From positions 9,888,317 to 9,952,316 of the forward strand of contig OY718804.1 of NCBI GenBank assembly GCA_963070105.1: a stretch of DNA of 64,000 nt. Reading direction: 5' to 3'. The DNA is from Litomosoides sigmodontis. Taxonomy: Eukaryota; Nematoda; Chromadorea; Rhabditida; Onchocercidae. The notes under the pieces are model-generated. The model was not told the origin of the DNA and did no database searches. It saw nothing but the letters and a program-made list of their open reading frames with translations. Shown here in pieces: positions 41,751 to 52,913 of the stretch (positions are counted from its first letter, which is position 1; each line of letters begins with the position of its first letter). The position numbers were made by a program, and so were the translations under genes.

Positions 41751-42558
41751 CTAAATTTAATAGGATTATTAAACGAAATGAAAGACATACAAATAAGTCC
41801 TTTTTTCACTTCAGCTTTGATTTCTCATCGGAACTTCTCATTTCAAATAAGTTCACTTATTCGTGCTGTCTGTAGTACTTCTATTAATATGGATAAAGTA
41901 ACTTTTTTTTGGTTAATTTAAATGCCAAGATGTCCACTTCTCATTAATGAAAGCTAAACCGTTATTAATTTTCGTCTTCAAGAATCATACAGAAGCAAAG
42001 AACGGAAGCTTTTCTCAACTAAACAAATCCATCATAAAATCCAATGCCTATCACATGACACATGGCAGTAATTTATGATACAACGGTATCATCAATGCAT
42101 GAGGCTATTTCGTACAATGGAGATGTGAATGCTTTAGAGTTAAATACGCCGATTCGGATTCACCAACGTGAAGATATCACGCAAAACATATATCAGTAAT
42201 TTTATTGAATCAGAATGAAGTTTGACACATACTAACTTAACTTCCGCTTTCAATAAAATTTATTTTAGCGAAAAAACCGCATTAACCAATAAAGTGAAAG
42301 GAAGGAAACTAAAAAATGACCGAACACTTTTAGAATGAAAACAATTATTAATTAAAAAATAATGTGATGCAACAACGACACAAAACATGAAATTTTATTT
42401 TTTTTCGACGAACATCAAAATAAATGAAGTGGTGTAAATACGCCAAATCTTCAAACCTGGCAGAAAGCTCCGAACATATTAAATTACTCTTTCGTACGTC
42501 CTCAAACAGGTACGTGACTGTGCTACGCTCTGTACATATATATGTGTGTATGCGCTGA
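41751..42558. other. Spacer between PCF11 and GTF2H3 (same strand)
   Basis: An 808-bp AT-rich stretch lies between the PCF11 stop and the GTF2H3 start. It should hold the PCF11 3' UTR and the GTF2H3 5' flank. No coding signal or RNA gene was recognised. Confidence 0.5.
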
Positions 42559-45500
42559 TCAACTATCCAGAGAAGTAAAATCTTTCTTTAATTTCAAAGA
42601 TTTCAGGAATGACAACTTATCACTTTGTTCTTCTTCACTTGGACTATCCTCTTCTGGTATTCTGATGGCTGATGCATCTAATATACAACCTGGGTGGAAT
42701 ATCTGCAAGAGATGCAAATAACTGGCTGTTTTTTTATAGGAGAAAAATCGACTTTCAGATAAATCAGAAATTATCTTTAGGTGGCGATATGTAAAACTTA
42801 CTCTGCCATCCTGGCCAAGCGTGCAGTCCCGAAGCTTCCACACATCATCATCTTCATCCCAATATTCCTCGAATTTCTCTTTACATACACCACATTCCTT
42901 AACGTTAAATAGACTCAATTCCATTTAAAGGTGTTAAACATCATTGCAAAGTCTAAGCAAATGAAATTGTTGAACAAGTCACAAAACCGAAAAAAGTAGT
43001 TACCTTCGAAGGAACTGAATCGGAAGGCACGCTATAGGTCCCCCTATTTGTATCCTTCGCTATATCATTAGAACCACCACCTGCAAAGAAAATTGCTGAA
43101 AAGTTTCCGATTAAAAATTCTTGATTCGGACAGTTAGTAATTAACCATAAAACATATTTCGTGTTTTGTAAATTCAATCATTGACAACACATACCAGCGA
43201 GACGAGTTGCTGACGTCGAGGCTGTTAATTCTTCTTGTTCACTGAACTCATACCATTCCTAAAACAAACAGCACAAAGCCAACATTATTTCTATTTCTCT
43301 ATATTTTCTATCTGTTAGTATGCGTAAAAATCTTAGAAACATATAAAGCTTAGTACATAAAATGCCCCATATTCTAACAATAATCAAGAAGAACGGATAA
43401 GAATCAATACCTACGATGGGACCTACAGGAATCAACAAAAAACTCACATCAGCTGGTAAATACCAATCACGGCAACGTGAACTTTCATTTGATTTTAGAT
43501 TTTCACGAAAATGCCAGTCAAGATGTTGTTGATATCTTTCACCCTTCAGTTCACTAAAGCGCAAACCGCAGTTAGGACAAAGACGTCTTTTCTGATGAAG
43601 GCTGTCCACAACAGAAGTATATCGTCTAAAACAAAATACTCAACAATAACTTTAGTTTTTTACATCTAATTAAAAACTGACTTGTAATCATTCAACTTTA
43701 AGGAATATTGTAGAAAAGTTGATAAACTGACATTCTAAGAGCACGCATCGAAAAAGATTTAAGATCAGTTGGCGGTTTTGGCAACCTTTCGGTTACTTCA
43801 CCGCGGTGTTCAGAAGGAATAGGTGGTGTGATGGGTCGATTGGGTGAATCTCCTCCTGTTTCATCTCTTCTGTTATTTGCATTCAAAGCAGAAAGTATCC
43901 CCGTACGTTGCAATTTGGCAAGTAAACCTTTAACATCAACCGTTGCCTGCGGTTCTGTTCCACTCTGAGCTAAAAAATACAGAACTGAAAATGACCAAAA
44001 CAACTAAAAGAGTTCTTACAATTGCTCCAAAAATTAGGAACGAGCATAAATCAACTGTTACACTTTTTTCAAAGAAAACAGATGCAAAAAAAAGAGAAGT
44101 GAAACTTGTGGTTTTGTTGGATGTGTCTGCTCCTGTACGAGGCATATATCGCAATAGTTCATAACACGGATCAGGTTCAATTTTAACTTCTGGTGGAGGT
44201 CCACCTAATCTGCAATGGCGAACACTTTTACTGAAAAGACAACGACGAACGACGAAATTTTTACTCGAAAACACTACTTTAAGAAATTACAATATATACC
44301 GTATTTCATGGCGTACACCGTTAATCGTAGCAAAAATTGGTGGACCACCAAATGCACCTTTGAATGGATATGTTCCCATATACAGTTCACGCGATGGTGC
44401 TCCAAATCTGCAATAAAACGTAAAAATGAAATTCACTATTTAGAAATAATTTTCAGGGTAACTCACTAACTAAATTGCAATGCAATTATTAAAACATTTG
44501 AAGGAAGATATTCGTTCAATAACATTAAGGTAGCAAAATAATTCTTACTATACATAAAAAAATAGTTTTAGGCTAATTGTGTACAGCAGAACCACCTGAA
44601 AAATTTACCTTAAAACGTGTTCTTCGCCATCAATTATCACCCTCCTCTCCTCACCAAATGCCAGTTGATAAGCGACACCATCAATAATTACGTTGCGTGG
44701 CACACCCGTAAAATAAATCCTAAATTGAAGCCAAAACTGTTAAAAATTTGAACAGCCTCGCTTTAAGATATTTCGACTTACAATTAATCTCAAAAATTGG
44801 TAAAAAGATAAACCTATGCGGCAGACCATTCCTTTCGATAACTGGGACATCATTAATATATGAGACTTCATAGGCCCGGCCATCCACAAATATTCTGTTA
44901 TTTGCTGGAATACCCTCCAGCTTTGGAGTTTCGTTATTGATAACTGGCGGCACATGATTTGGGTCCGTTCGTGTCAACTCATGAGTATTTGTAGAACCTG
45001 GTACTACAGGTGCTAGAATCGAAGCCATGTTGTGCACAGGCACTGGCAAAGGTACCGTTGGCATTATGGGTGGTAGAAATGGTACTGAAGTGGATGGAAT
45101 CGCAGGTAAAATCACTGGTCCCGAAACTGGAACCATAACAGGAGTAGGAGGTGCTGCTATCACATTTGCACTAGAGGCCACTTGTGCGCGTCTTGCAGTT
45201 GTAATGAACGCATGAGAACCGAGATCGTTCGTTGGACGTATTATGGAGGAAGATGTTGAAGGTGAATTCGTACGACGTTCCCTATCTTGAGGTGGTGTAC
45301 GCATTCGCGGTTTCTTCTCCAGAGTTTCCAGATCTGAGACACAAGGCGGCGATTTACGTTTTATGTCGTTTGGTGAACGTCCGCCAAATTCTTGTTCTTT
45401 CCTGAAAATAATAAGCAGCTGCCGCTTGCGATAAAATAAGCTAAACAAGCCAAACTTTACAAGATTCAAATCCAATATCAAGGAAGTGGCAGAAAACTCA

Positions 45501-48356
45501 CTGTAAACCATGGAAAAATGAGAAGCTAAAAACCTAGTTAAGGAATGCAATGTTTTTTTAAATTTTAAAACAAAGCCCGAAATACACTGTTATCTAAGGC
45601 ATAATTTAGGTACTTCATGAATGCAGAGCGCTAGCCCTGAAGATCACAGAACTGATATAATCTGCTGGCAGTTTACTTTCGCTTTTCCAAGTCAACTTTA
45701 TTTTTGCTTTTGTTTCTTTTTTCATTTTTTATTTCTGTTCATTTTACTCCTTCTTATTTCATTCGTCTCCAATTTTATAAAGAGACCACTGTGAGGATGG
45801 TGAATAATAGCGCTGAATAGTGTAATAATATTTGCGGATAGAAAGTTTAAAAACTTTCCAGTAGCTAATCAATTTTTACTTTCCATAAAGTAGAATGGGA
45901 ATTACCTGTATCCAAAACTTCGAGGACCTGCACCATCCAACAGAGTCCCAGTCTGCTGTACATTCAATCTTTCGTCAACATCACTGCTGTCACTGCAACA
46001 GCTCAAAATAGCATTACAAGATGGTGCCATTAATAACCCAATCAGCGGGAAAATGGAAAGATATTTAAGAGATCGGAGTCCTCAAAAATTAATAAATGAT
46101 TAAATTATGTGAGAACTGAAACACTTAATTCTGTTTTAAGCGCACAAACTACGACCGTACATTACATACCAGTCGACATACTTCAGTACACAAGTAATTT
46201 TTCTCATTCAATCCTAAATATTTCGAGTCGGGTTTCCTGCCTGACTTACGAAGTATGCACATTACAGGTGACCGATGACATGCTAATTCCTCAGTTAGAA
46301 CTCTCATTTCGACTAATAATGACTCGATTTGACTTTAAAAACCAAGAACAAAAATTTACACTGGTTCCTGTTTGACGACAACGTTTTCCGGTCGAGCTGC
46401 AAGCGATGGTACTGGTCTACCAACTACTGCTCCATCAGAATGCTTCATTAATCTTGGATCCAAACCTATCTTTTTCTTCTCACAACTCATTTGCTGAAAC
46501 AAAATCATTAGGAACACAACAATACAAAAAGGTCTACCTTTTCTTGCCTGTCGTACTCCTCGATATTTTGCTGCCGGATAGTGACTGGATGTTTGAAGCA
46601 CCTACATGTACATAATTCATTTCCAGTGATGACACACCTACCCATAATAATTCCTCAAAAATGTATATCCGGAACAGCTAATTTTCCTGGAAAACTCCTA
46701 GAAAAGACAACTATCCAAAAGCTTGATCGATATAGATGCAAAAGTGAAGAACAAGCGCAACAAAACACCATCAAATCCACTGTCAAAAAATCAGTGCTTT
46801 TGCGCGACAAAACTAGGTGCACGAACCAATAACTCCAATTTTTTCAAATCAGAAGAAACAACCTTTCCGTAAAAGGCTATGATGATTGATGCTAGCTGTA
46901 AACAACATAGCAAATCTGGAAAGATCTCTGGGGATACTGGGAAAAAAAAGCGTTAACTGAGATGTACGAGACACCCGTTACAACATTTATTTTAAGTAAT
47001 GAAACTGATTTCCACAGAAGTTTGGAAATGATATAACTGTAATATGGACAACACACAAAATCATTCTGTTGCAATAATAAACATTGTATTATTAAATCAT
47101 GTACCAATTTGTTGTCAACAGTAGCACTTGTAGCAGTAGTAGCAGTGGCAGTAGCAGTAGCAGTAGCAGTAGCAGACGCAGATGTAACAGAATTTTTCTG
47201 CAAAAAATGTGGATTGACATGGACTTTCCCTGCTGCTCGAAGTTGTTGTGACGTCATTCCAACTGGTTGTGGCTTATGCCCAGTTAGCGGAGTGTTAACT
47301 GGTTGAGGAGTAACGATTGGCCAAGCGGGATCAATTGCATTTACGGCCAAATCTATTTTATATAAAGTTGAACGTTGAAATATCCCCGTCCAAGTTTGCC
47401 TGAGTTTATGCAGCGCCAAACGTGTCCTTTCATCACCCTGCAAACACAATCTACCACTCCAACACCTCTTTTTTTGTTACAGAGAGTGGTTCATTTTAAA
47501 AGCACATTTAACATACGCTGTACATAAACAGAGGAGAAAAAAGAAAACTAACCGTTTCAAAAACATGCAGAAAGACTTTATAAACAATCTTTTCAATATG
47601 TTCTTTGTAATCACCAGCTCCCGTTACATTTTTTAATATTGAATCCATAACATACATCACAGCCAATTTTTGAGGCGGCACAACCTGAAATTAAGTGCTT
47701 GTTAATTGTGTTAAAAAGAGTAAATCATCATGATTTATACCAGCTCTAATATTACATGTCCTGACTTTTAGATCAGATTAAAATACTTCACTTCGACCAA
47801 AGGATAGCGTATATTCCATTACGGATTGCTTCTAATACTTCTTATGGACTTCCACTTATTAATAGCAAGACATTAGTAATTGAAAAAGGGAATTGTGTAA
47901 ATCCTTGATTGCACTTTAAATGAAATTGTAGCTTAAGTACTGCTCTGAGTGACGTAAACTGCAATCCATCTGCAACTTTTAAACAAAACTAAAATACTCA
48001 CTTTCATAATCTGCTGAGCAATAACAGCAACAATTTCCTTGGAAAAGGAATTGTAATCATCAGCAAGAATGGTCATCAAATTAATCTGCATTTTGTTGTT
48101 ATCTTTTAAGTCATCCAATGCTTGCCTATAAAAAAGCGAAAACATCTGTCCAGGACAAACAAATATGATTCACAAGCCAATTTGATAAAAAGATGACCGC
48201 CACTTGGCAGTGATAATGCGCTAAAAATTTTCAAAAGAGCTACATTTAAAAATGTTACGAAATATCAAAAGGCGCTAAAAGGCAACTTGCTCCAAATAAA
48301 CTTTGTGATTAAACAAACCTGTACTCAAGCGCAGCTTCCTCAGCATTTTTTGCCAT
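42559..48356 (-). CDS. PCF11: PCF11, pre-mRNA cleavage complex II / transcription termination factor
   Basis: PCF11 binds the RNA polymerase II C-terminal domain and couples 3' cleavage to termination. Sixteen exons close in frame (48319-48356, 48002-48125, 47553-47684, 47105-47437, 46360-46493, 45906-45992, 44814-45401, 44609-44719, 44300-44407, 44106-44209, 43732-43969, 43448-43625, 43195-43258, 43004-43080, 42802-42897, 42559-42702), giving 851 residues. Domains: an N-terminal CTD-interaction domain (about 10-140; LTILADDYNSFSKEIV-like, LAVMYVMDSILKNV, IFQRSTLYKID); a Pro/Ala/Thr-rich middle; iterated DGxAY/PP exons (about 440-590); zinc finger 1 (CPNCG...HLDWHF, about 683-705); and zinc finger 2 (CGVC...FHPGC, about 774-810, with KFEEYWDEDDDVW before it). 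An Ala-Thr run lies near residue 190. One donor (GTCAGT at 43731) is inferred from phase. Confidence 0.93.
47130..47176. repeat. Coding GTAGCA-type repeat in PCF11
   Basis: A run of AGC/AGT-type trinucleotides on the plus strand, largely as the hexamer gtagca. On the minus strand it encodes an alternating Thr-Ala run of about 14 residues inside PCF11, just after the CTD-interaction domain. Such repeats are prone to length change. The reading frame stays open through it. Confidence 0.85.
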
Positions 48357-49000
48357 ACTTGCCAATAATGCTTGTGATTACGACCTGAAACGTTTTAACA
48401 AATATAACTCTTCGTTGGTGAGAAAACAGAGTCAGACGAAACGACCTCTCCGCTACAAAGCATGACGTTGCGGAGTTGTATCATTCAAATCAAATTCAAT
48501 CATTCAAATCAATGATCGTATCATTCAAGATAATTATCCAAATTTTTTTATACCATACACGATGGTGGATTATTTTGGTCCAACTCAAATTTTCTCATGA
48601 ATGGAAAAATTAGCACACTATCAAGAAAACCATTAGAACAATGATGATGCATTTCAACGTTTGAGTCACCAGCAAAAATTAAACGACACGTAAATTTAAG
48701 TTTGCAAATCATGCGAAATGCCTTTTGCTAGCAGAAATGATGTTCTTTGAATCTGACTACAGATTAAATCATGCAGTTTTCCCACGTGGCACATATTTTA
48801 CACTCCCAAAACGATGCTTTGTGAAACAAACTCCGTCTAGAAATTGGGAATTGTTCCGTAGGAATGTTCAAACTCCTTGAATAGATCCGTTAAAATATGC
48901 GGCACGTTGTACATCCCCTTGATCTTACAGAGAATACGTTTCTGAACATGTTGTCACTCTTCAATCCCTTACCCCGAGGCATATCTGTTCAGCACACAGT

Positions 49001-49264
49001 TCCGGAAGCAATGAAGTAACCAATATCCTTCCTCGTGTCTTCGGCATCCCATATGCAAACTCCCTCATACAGTTAAACTATTTTGATGAGACCTGGATTT
49101 TTGCTGATGACTCGCGACAGAGCGAATCGAGTTTAAAACAACACACCACACGTCAACAATATGACAGAACGATAACACACTTTATCTGCATATCATTTAA
49201 ACGGAAATATATCGATTCATATACAAACGTTCTTCGATTGCTCAGAGATCATACCCCAACTTAG
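49001..49264 (+). mobile_element. Possible IS630/Tc1-mariner transposase remnant
   Basis: In one plus-strand frame an open stretch contains NYFDETWIFADDSR, which resembles the second catalytic Asp block (FxDETW) of Tc1/mariner-like DDE transposases, and stops at 49262-49264. No upstream helix-turn-helix region, third catalytic residue or terminal inverted repeats were found, so at most it is a decayed fragment. It lies between PCF11 and the next minus-strand gene. The evidence is a single short motif. Confidence 0.25.
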
Positions 49265-49453
49265 TGTACCTATTTTGTTCCACATTTTCTAAATGGCAAC
49301 CACCAACTATACGCATAATAGAACTGATAAGTTTACAGTGATAAATACAAAACTATGCCATGAAAAAAGCACCCAACCATAGCGTATAGACCGCCTTTAA
49401 CAGGTCCATTTGATGCCGCATAAATATGTGATTTTATGTCAGCAATGTACTCA

Positions 49454-50560
49454 TTAATAAAATAGAAATCTAAAAGAGCTGTTCGCTCTATAACAGTATA
49501 GGTTTTCACTCTGTAAGTTGAAAGTTTAGTCAAAAATGTTGTTTGAAACAAATGGAAAATTGCTGAAGATGAGGAACTGCAGTGACTTACAACAGCTCCT
49601 TCGTCCTTACATTTGTAGTGCATAAAAACTTCCTTGGTGTTCAACTTATCAACTTTTTGAATTAAAGTAATTGAATCACTAAGAAGCAAATGCAGCAATC
49701 CCAATTTTATATTTTTACATAATAATGTTGCTGTAATTGCAATCACGCAGGTCGCAATCAGTGCTTTCTATATAACATTATAAGACTAGTACCACCTTAG
49801 TCCGGTAGAGAAACTGCCGAGAGAAAATCGGTTTTGACTAATATGCCATTCACGTAATCCCAAACAATACACAACAACACATTTAAATGGCTCAAAAGCA
49901 ATGTACATGGGCTTCATCTTACTATGCCTAACGGCAAGGGAATAGTCACTTTAATAATTCCCAGCCATAAAAAAAGAATTCATACCACTTCACGATAAAA
50001 ACCTAATGTCTGTATATCCCGTAAGATTTGCATGGCTACGAACTTATGAAATGTGGAACCATCTGCCTGGTATCCTGGCTCCACTTTAAGCATCATTTTC
50101 AATGCTGTCAATTTCTTATGGCAATGTTCTCTCTGATTTGCCACGTCGGTTGTATACAGTGACGTTATCGAATCATATCATGACATGCTAATAACCTTTT
50201 AACAATGACACTTCACGTGTAATACTCAACCGAAACGGATAAGCTCTATGTTGTGAAACCAATAATACATCATCTCATAGTGATAAAAATGAACGTTAAA
50301 TGCAACCAACAAAAGGAATAATTCAAACGAAATATCGCGCATCTGTCCACATTGAACACATCTGATATTTGTTTGATTTCGTACAGTCCACTTACTGTTC
50401 CACGCAAATCCAATAGTCTCGTCGTGTTGCGCACACGTTCGCCGTTCACCTCGACCAAGCGAAACACCGCCAACACTGCCCGCAGCCCACTAATCAACAC
50501 AACCAACCAACTCACCAAGAAATCGTTCCAATGAGGCGCACGCACCAGCCGTTGTCCCAA
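49454..50560 (-). CDS. Unidentified protein, multi-exon
   Basis: I do not recognise this gene. Segments on the minus strand: 50396-50560 (IDSLGQRLVRAPHWNDFL in frame ... RLVEVNGERVRNTTRLLDLR, donor GTAAGT), about 49985-50128 (HCHKKLTALKMMLKVEPGYQ ... STFHKFVAMQILRDIQTLGF, donor GTATGA), 49591-49767 (KALIATCVIAITATLLCKNI, hydrophobic, then ...IQKVDKLNTKEVFMHYKCKD, donor GTAAGT) and 49454-49510 to a TAA stop. All joins are phase 0. The total is about 180-190 residues with one or two hydrophobic stretches. The first exon has no ATG at its open-frame start, so the 5' end is missing or begins upstream of 50560. It precedes PCF11 on the same strand. Confidence 0.45.
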
Positions 50561-51609
50561 TGAATCGATGGCTTTATATTATAAGCTGTGTACTATATGC
50601 GACGATGCTATAGGAGCAATATGCAACAATAACGACCCATCTCTCTTGGAATAGGTGCAGGAGTCTTCCAGATCGAATGCATGGATGTAAAAGATGGGCG
50701 AGAACTGTTATCTCTGTGAGAGAGGTGCCTATTTTATTTTGGAATAGAATTTCGAATTTAGTGAATATGTGGTCACAGTATTCACCTCATCCGACTTTAA
50801 GGCCGTGTTATCTTCTATGCAAAATTTTTTCGCGTGGGAAAGATAGCGATCTACGACAAAATCATAATGATTTTGACCGAATGCTGCATTGTGATGCACT
50901 GATAATCTGATGCGGATGCACAAAGATGCACTTATTGAAAACTTCAGCTCCACTTGAAATCATGCGAACCGTTTCGCTCTCCTTATCGGGAACAATCAGA
51001 TCCAGAACGATCATTCGATCAGTCCTCTCTAATTAATTTAGAAAATGGCCTTCTCACAGGAAAGTAAGCGAAGAATTAACCACAATCAATAGAATGTTAG
51101 CAAAATTACGCATAACCTGCACCTCAATCACTAAAGCAGAAGGCATTTACACAACCATGGAGAGATGAACTGCTTAATATGCGTAAAAATGATCTTATTG
51201 ATTTCGTGAATTCGTAAGATGCCCTTGAAGTCATACATGTAGTTGGATGAAATTGAACGCAAGCAATGTTCACCACCTACCTTAACTTTTGTACTAATCA
51301 ATTTTATGCTGATGTCCATTTTTGTCCAGCTAACACATCCATGAAGGACGATGCATTGCAGCGAACCTAAGCGTGATTTCGTGGGATGCGAAAGCAAAAT
51401 TTGTGAAGTATGAGAATAGAAGGGATCTTGCGGAAGTTTAGGAGACTATAGGAGACACCGTGCTGTTAGCTTACCCTGGCAGTGTGGCGATGAAATATGC
51501 AACTCAGATGCATGTGAGGACGGGCAGGAATTCAAGTTGCTAAAGATGAAATGTTGTGCTTTCCTGAATGTGTGAGTTTGCGTAAAAAGGTGCTTGGAGC
51601 GGTGTTTGA
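50561..51609. promoter_or_regulatory. Divergent spacer before the DUF4602 gene
   Basis: About 1.05 kb lies between the unidentified minus-strand gene and the plus-strand DUF4602 gene. It should contain their 5' flanks. Short open frames on both strands look like chance. No specific element was recognised. Confidence 0.4.
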
Positions 51610-52648
51610 ATGGACGATTGGAGAATCGATGGACAGGAAGATGTGTTTGCGAAAGGATTGGGAACTCTCGACGAGATGATGGATTCACTGGCAAGTGGAT
51701 TAAATGGATTCTCGGCAACCAATTTTCCGGAAAGAGACATTGGTCAAGGGATGCAGGTACTTGAGAGATTCCTTTTCCTTGTCTGCAGTTCACGTTTAAC
51801 TTCTTAGACATATAACGAAAGGCAATGTTTGAATTTGTACTACGGGAACTTTCGAGTTTTGGTTCATGAAATTCTGAAGAACTCCTATCCTTGTATGGAT
51901 TTTCGAAATGGTAATTTCTCATAATATAGGCTAAGTAGTGTACACATCAAACTAGTCTGTCAATTTTTCAAATTATTGGAAACTCTAAATTGTTCAGGTA
52001 GTTCCATGCGCGCTATCCGAATTATTCAGTCAGTGTGAAAAAGGGCAGAAATCGATTCGAAAAAAGATCCTAAAAACAACACCGAGAAGTGGGAAAGAAT
52101 TGACAAATGCTGTGTCCCTGAAAAAAGTCACCTTTGATGTATGTTCAAATTTTGATACTCTGCGGGCAGCCAGTAATCAATTAAGACAGCTTGTAATGTC
52201 TCCAAGTTTTTGAATGCAGCCATCGTATTTAACTTTCGTTAATTTTTGGATCACTGAGTAATTAGTGGCACTGTTTTCTCTCAAATTATATAAGCTTTTA
52301 AGAGGATTATTAATTTTTGCTATAATAAGGCTTTCGCATATTGATGCTTCGGTAATGTCGTTGCCTGAAAGTTCTTAAACTTTTTTGATTTCTAGTAGTA
52401 ATTTGCAGGTCGAAAAATTTGCTGCTGATGAATGCGCCGATGCAGTAGAACGTGGTGAGGCTAGAGCTCGATTGGCCATGAAGTTAGGGGCGAAACCGTC
52501 AAGAAATAATTATGTTAATTACAAGCAACTCAAAAAGGAACTAAATGTGAAGAAGAATTTGGAACCTGAATTTGATAAGTTGTCGGCTTTGAAGGCTTTA
52601 AAGAAATTATCGGTGAAAAAGAAAGTAAAAAGGATATCTCGAAAATAG
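51610..52648 (+). CDS. C1orf131-like (DUF4602) protein, probable small-subunit ribosome assembly factor
   Basis: Three exons close in frame: 51610-51756, 51998-52138 and 52409-52648, giving 175 residues, very basic at the C terminus. The recognisable part is LAMKLGAKPSRNNYVNYKQL followed by a Lys-rich helix; this LGAKP..NYK signature is typical of the DUF4602 family (human C1orf131, yeast Faf1), components of the small-subunit processome in the nucleolus. The N terminus (DDWRIDGQEDVFAKGLGTLD) is acidic and not family-diagnostic. A TGA immediately precedes ATG 51610 in frame, so that start is forced unless upstream splicing occurs. It is the first gene of a closely spaced pair with TRA2. Family assignment rests on one motif recalled from the family, so confidence is moderate. 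Confidence 0.72.
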
Positions 52649-52913
52649 TGTTGCTTCTTGTCGACGTTAAATACATGAGATAGGTGTTATAAACCGAACC
52701 TTGAATAATGAATCTCTAGTGTCGGTTACATGCTTTCTGTTGTAACGCGTTTTTGTTGCATTTAATAAAGATTCTTTGAAGCTGTCAGTTCATCGAAGAT
52801 AATCTGTTCCATTGCGATTGCATATTTGTTGAATTTGTTGGTGGCAGCTGATGCCACATTCCGAATTCTTTTCATTTATTATTACTTTGGACTAATCTTT
52901 TTTAGGAGAGGAT
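52649..52913 (+). promoter_or_regulatory. Operon-like intercistronic region (poly(A) signal then acceptor)
   Basis: The 265-bp gap between the DUF4602 stop and the TRA2 ATG contains an AATAAA at 52764-52769 and, about 135 bp later, a TTTTTTTAG acceptor at about 52897-52905, eight bases before the ATG. This order (3' end signal, short gap, acceptor, start codon) is that of a nematode operon joint, where the downstream message gets a spliced leader. A separate TRA2 promoter cannot be excluded. Confidence 0.6.

Noticed and set aside
45027..45215. Gly/Thr-rich plus-strand open frame
   Set aside because: Antisense of the Pro/Val-rich PCF11 exon; its composition follows from the codons on the other strand.
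49270..49506. Continuation RVKTYTVIERTALLDF as part of the unidentified gene
   Set aside because: This frame needs phase 2, but the preceding strong GTAAGT donor is phase 0, so the short in-phase ending at 49454 was preferred. It remains an alternative.
51446..51922. 158-codon minus-strand open frame
   Set aside because: It lies antisense to the first exon and 5' region of the DUF4602 gene, with low-complexity Ser/His/Pro content and no family match; a shadow frame.
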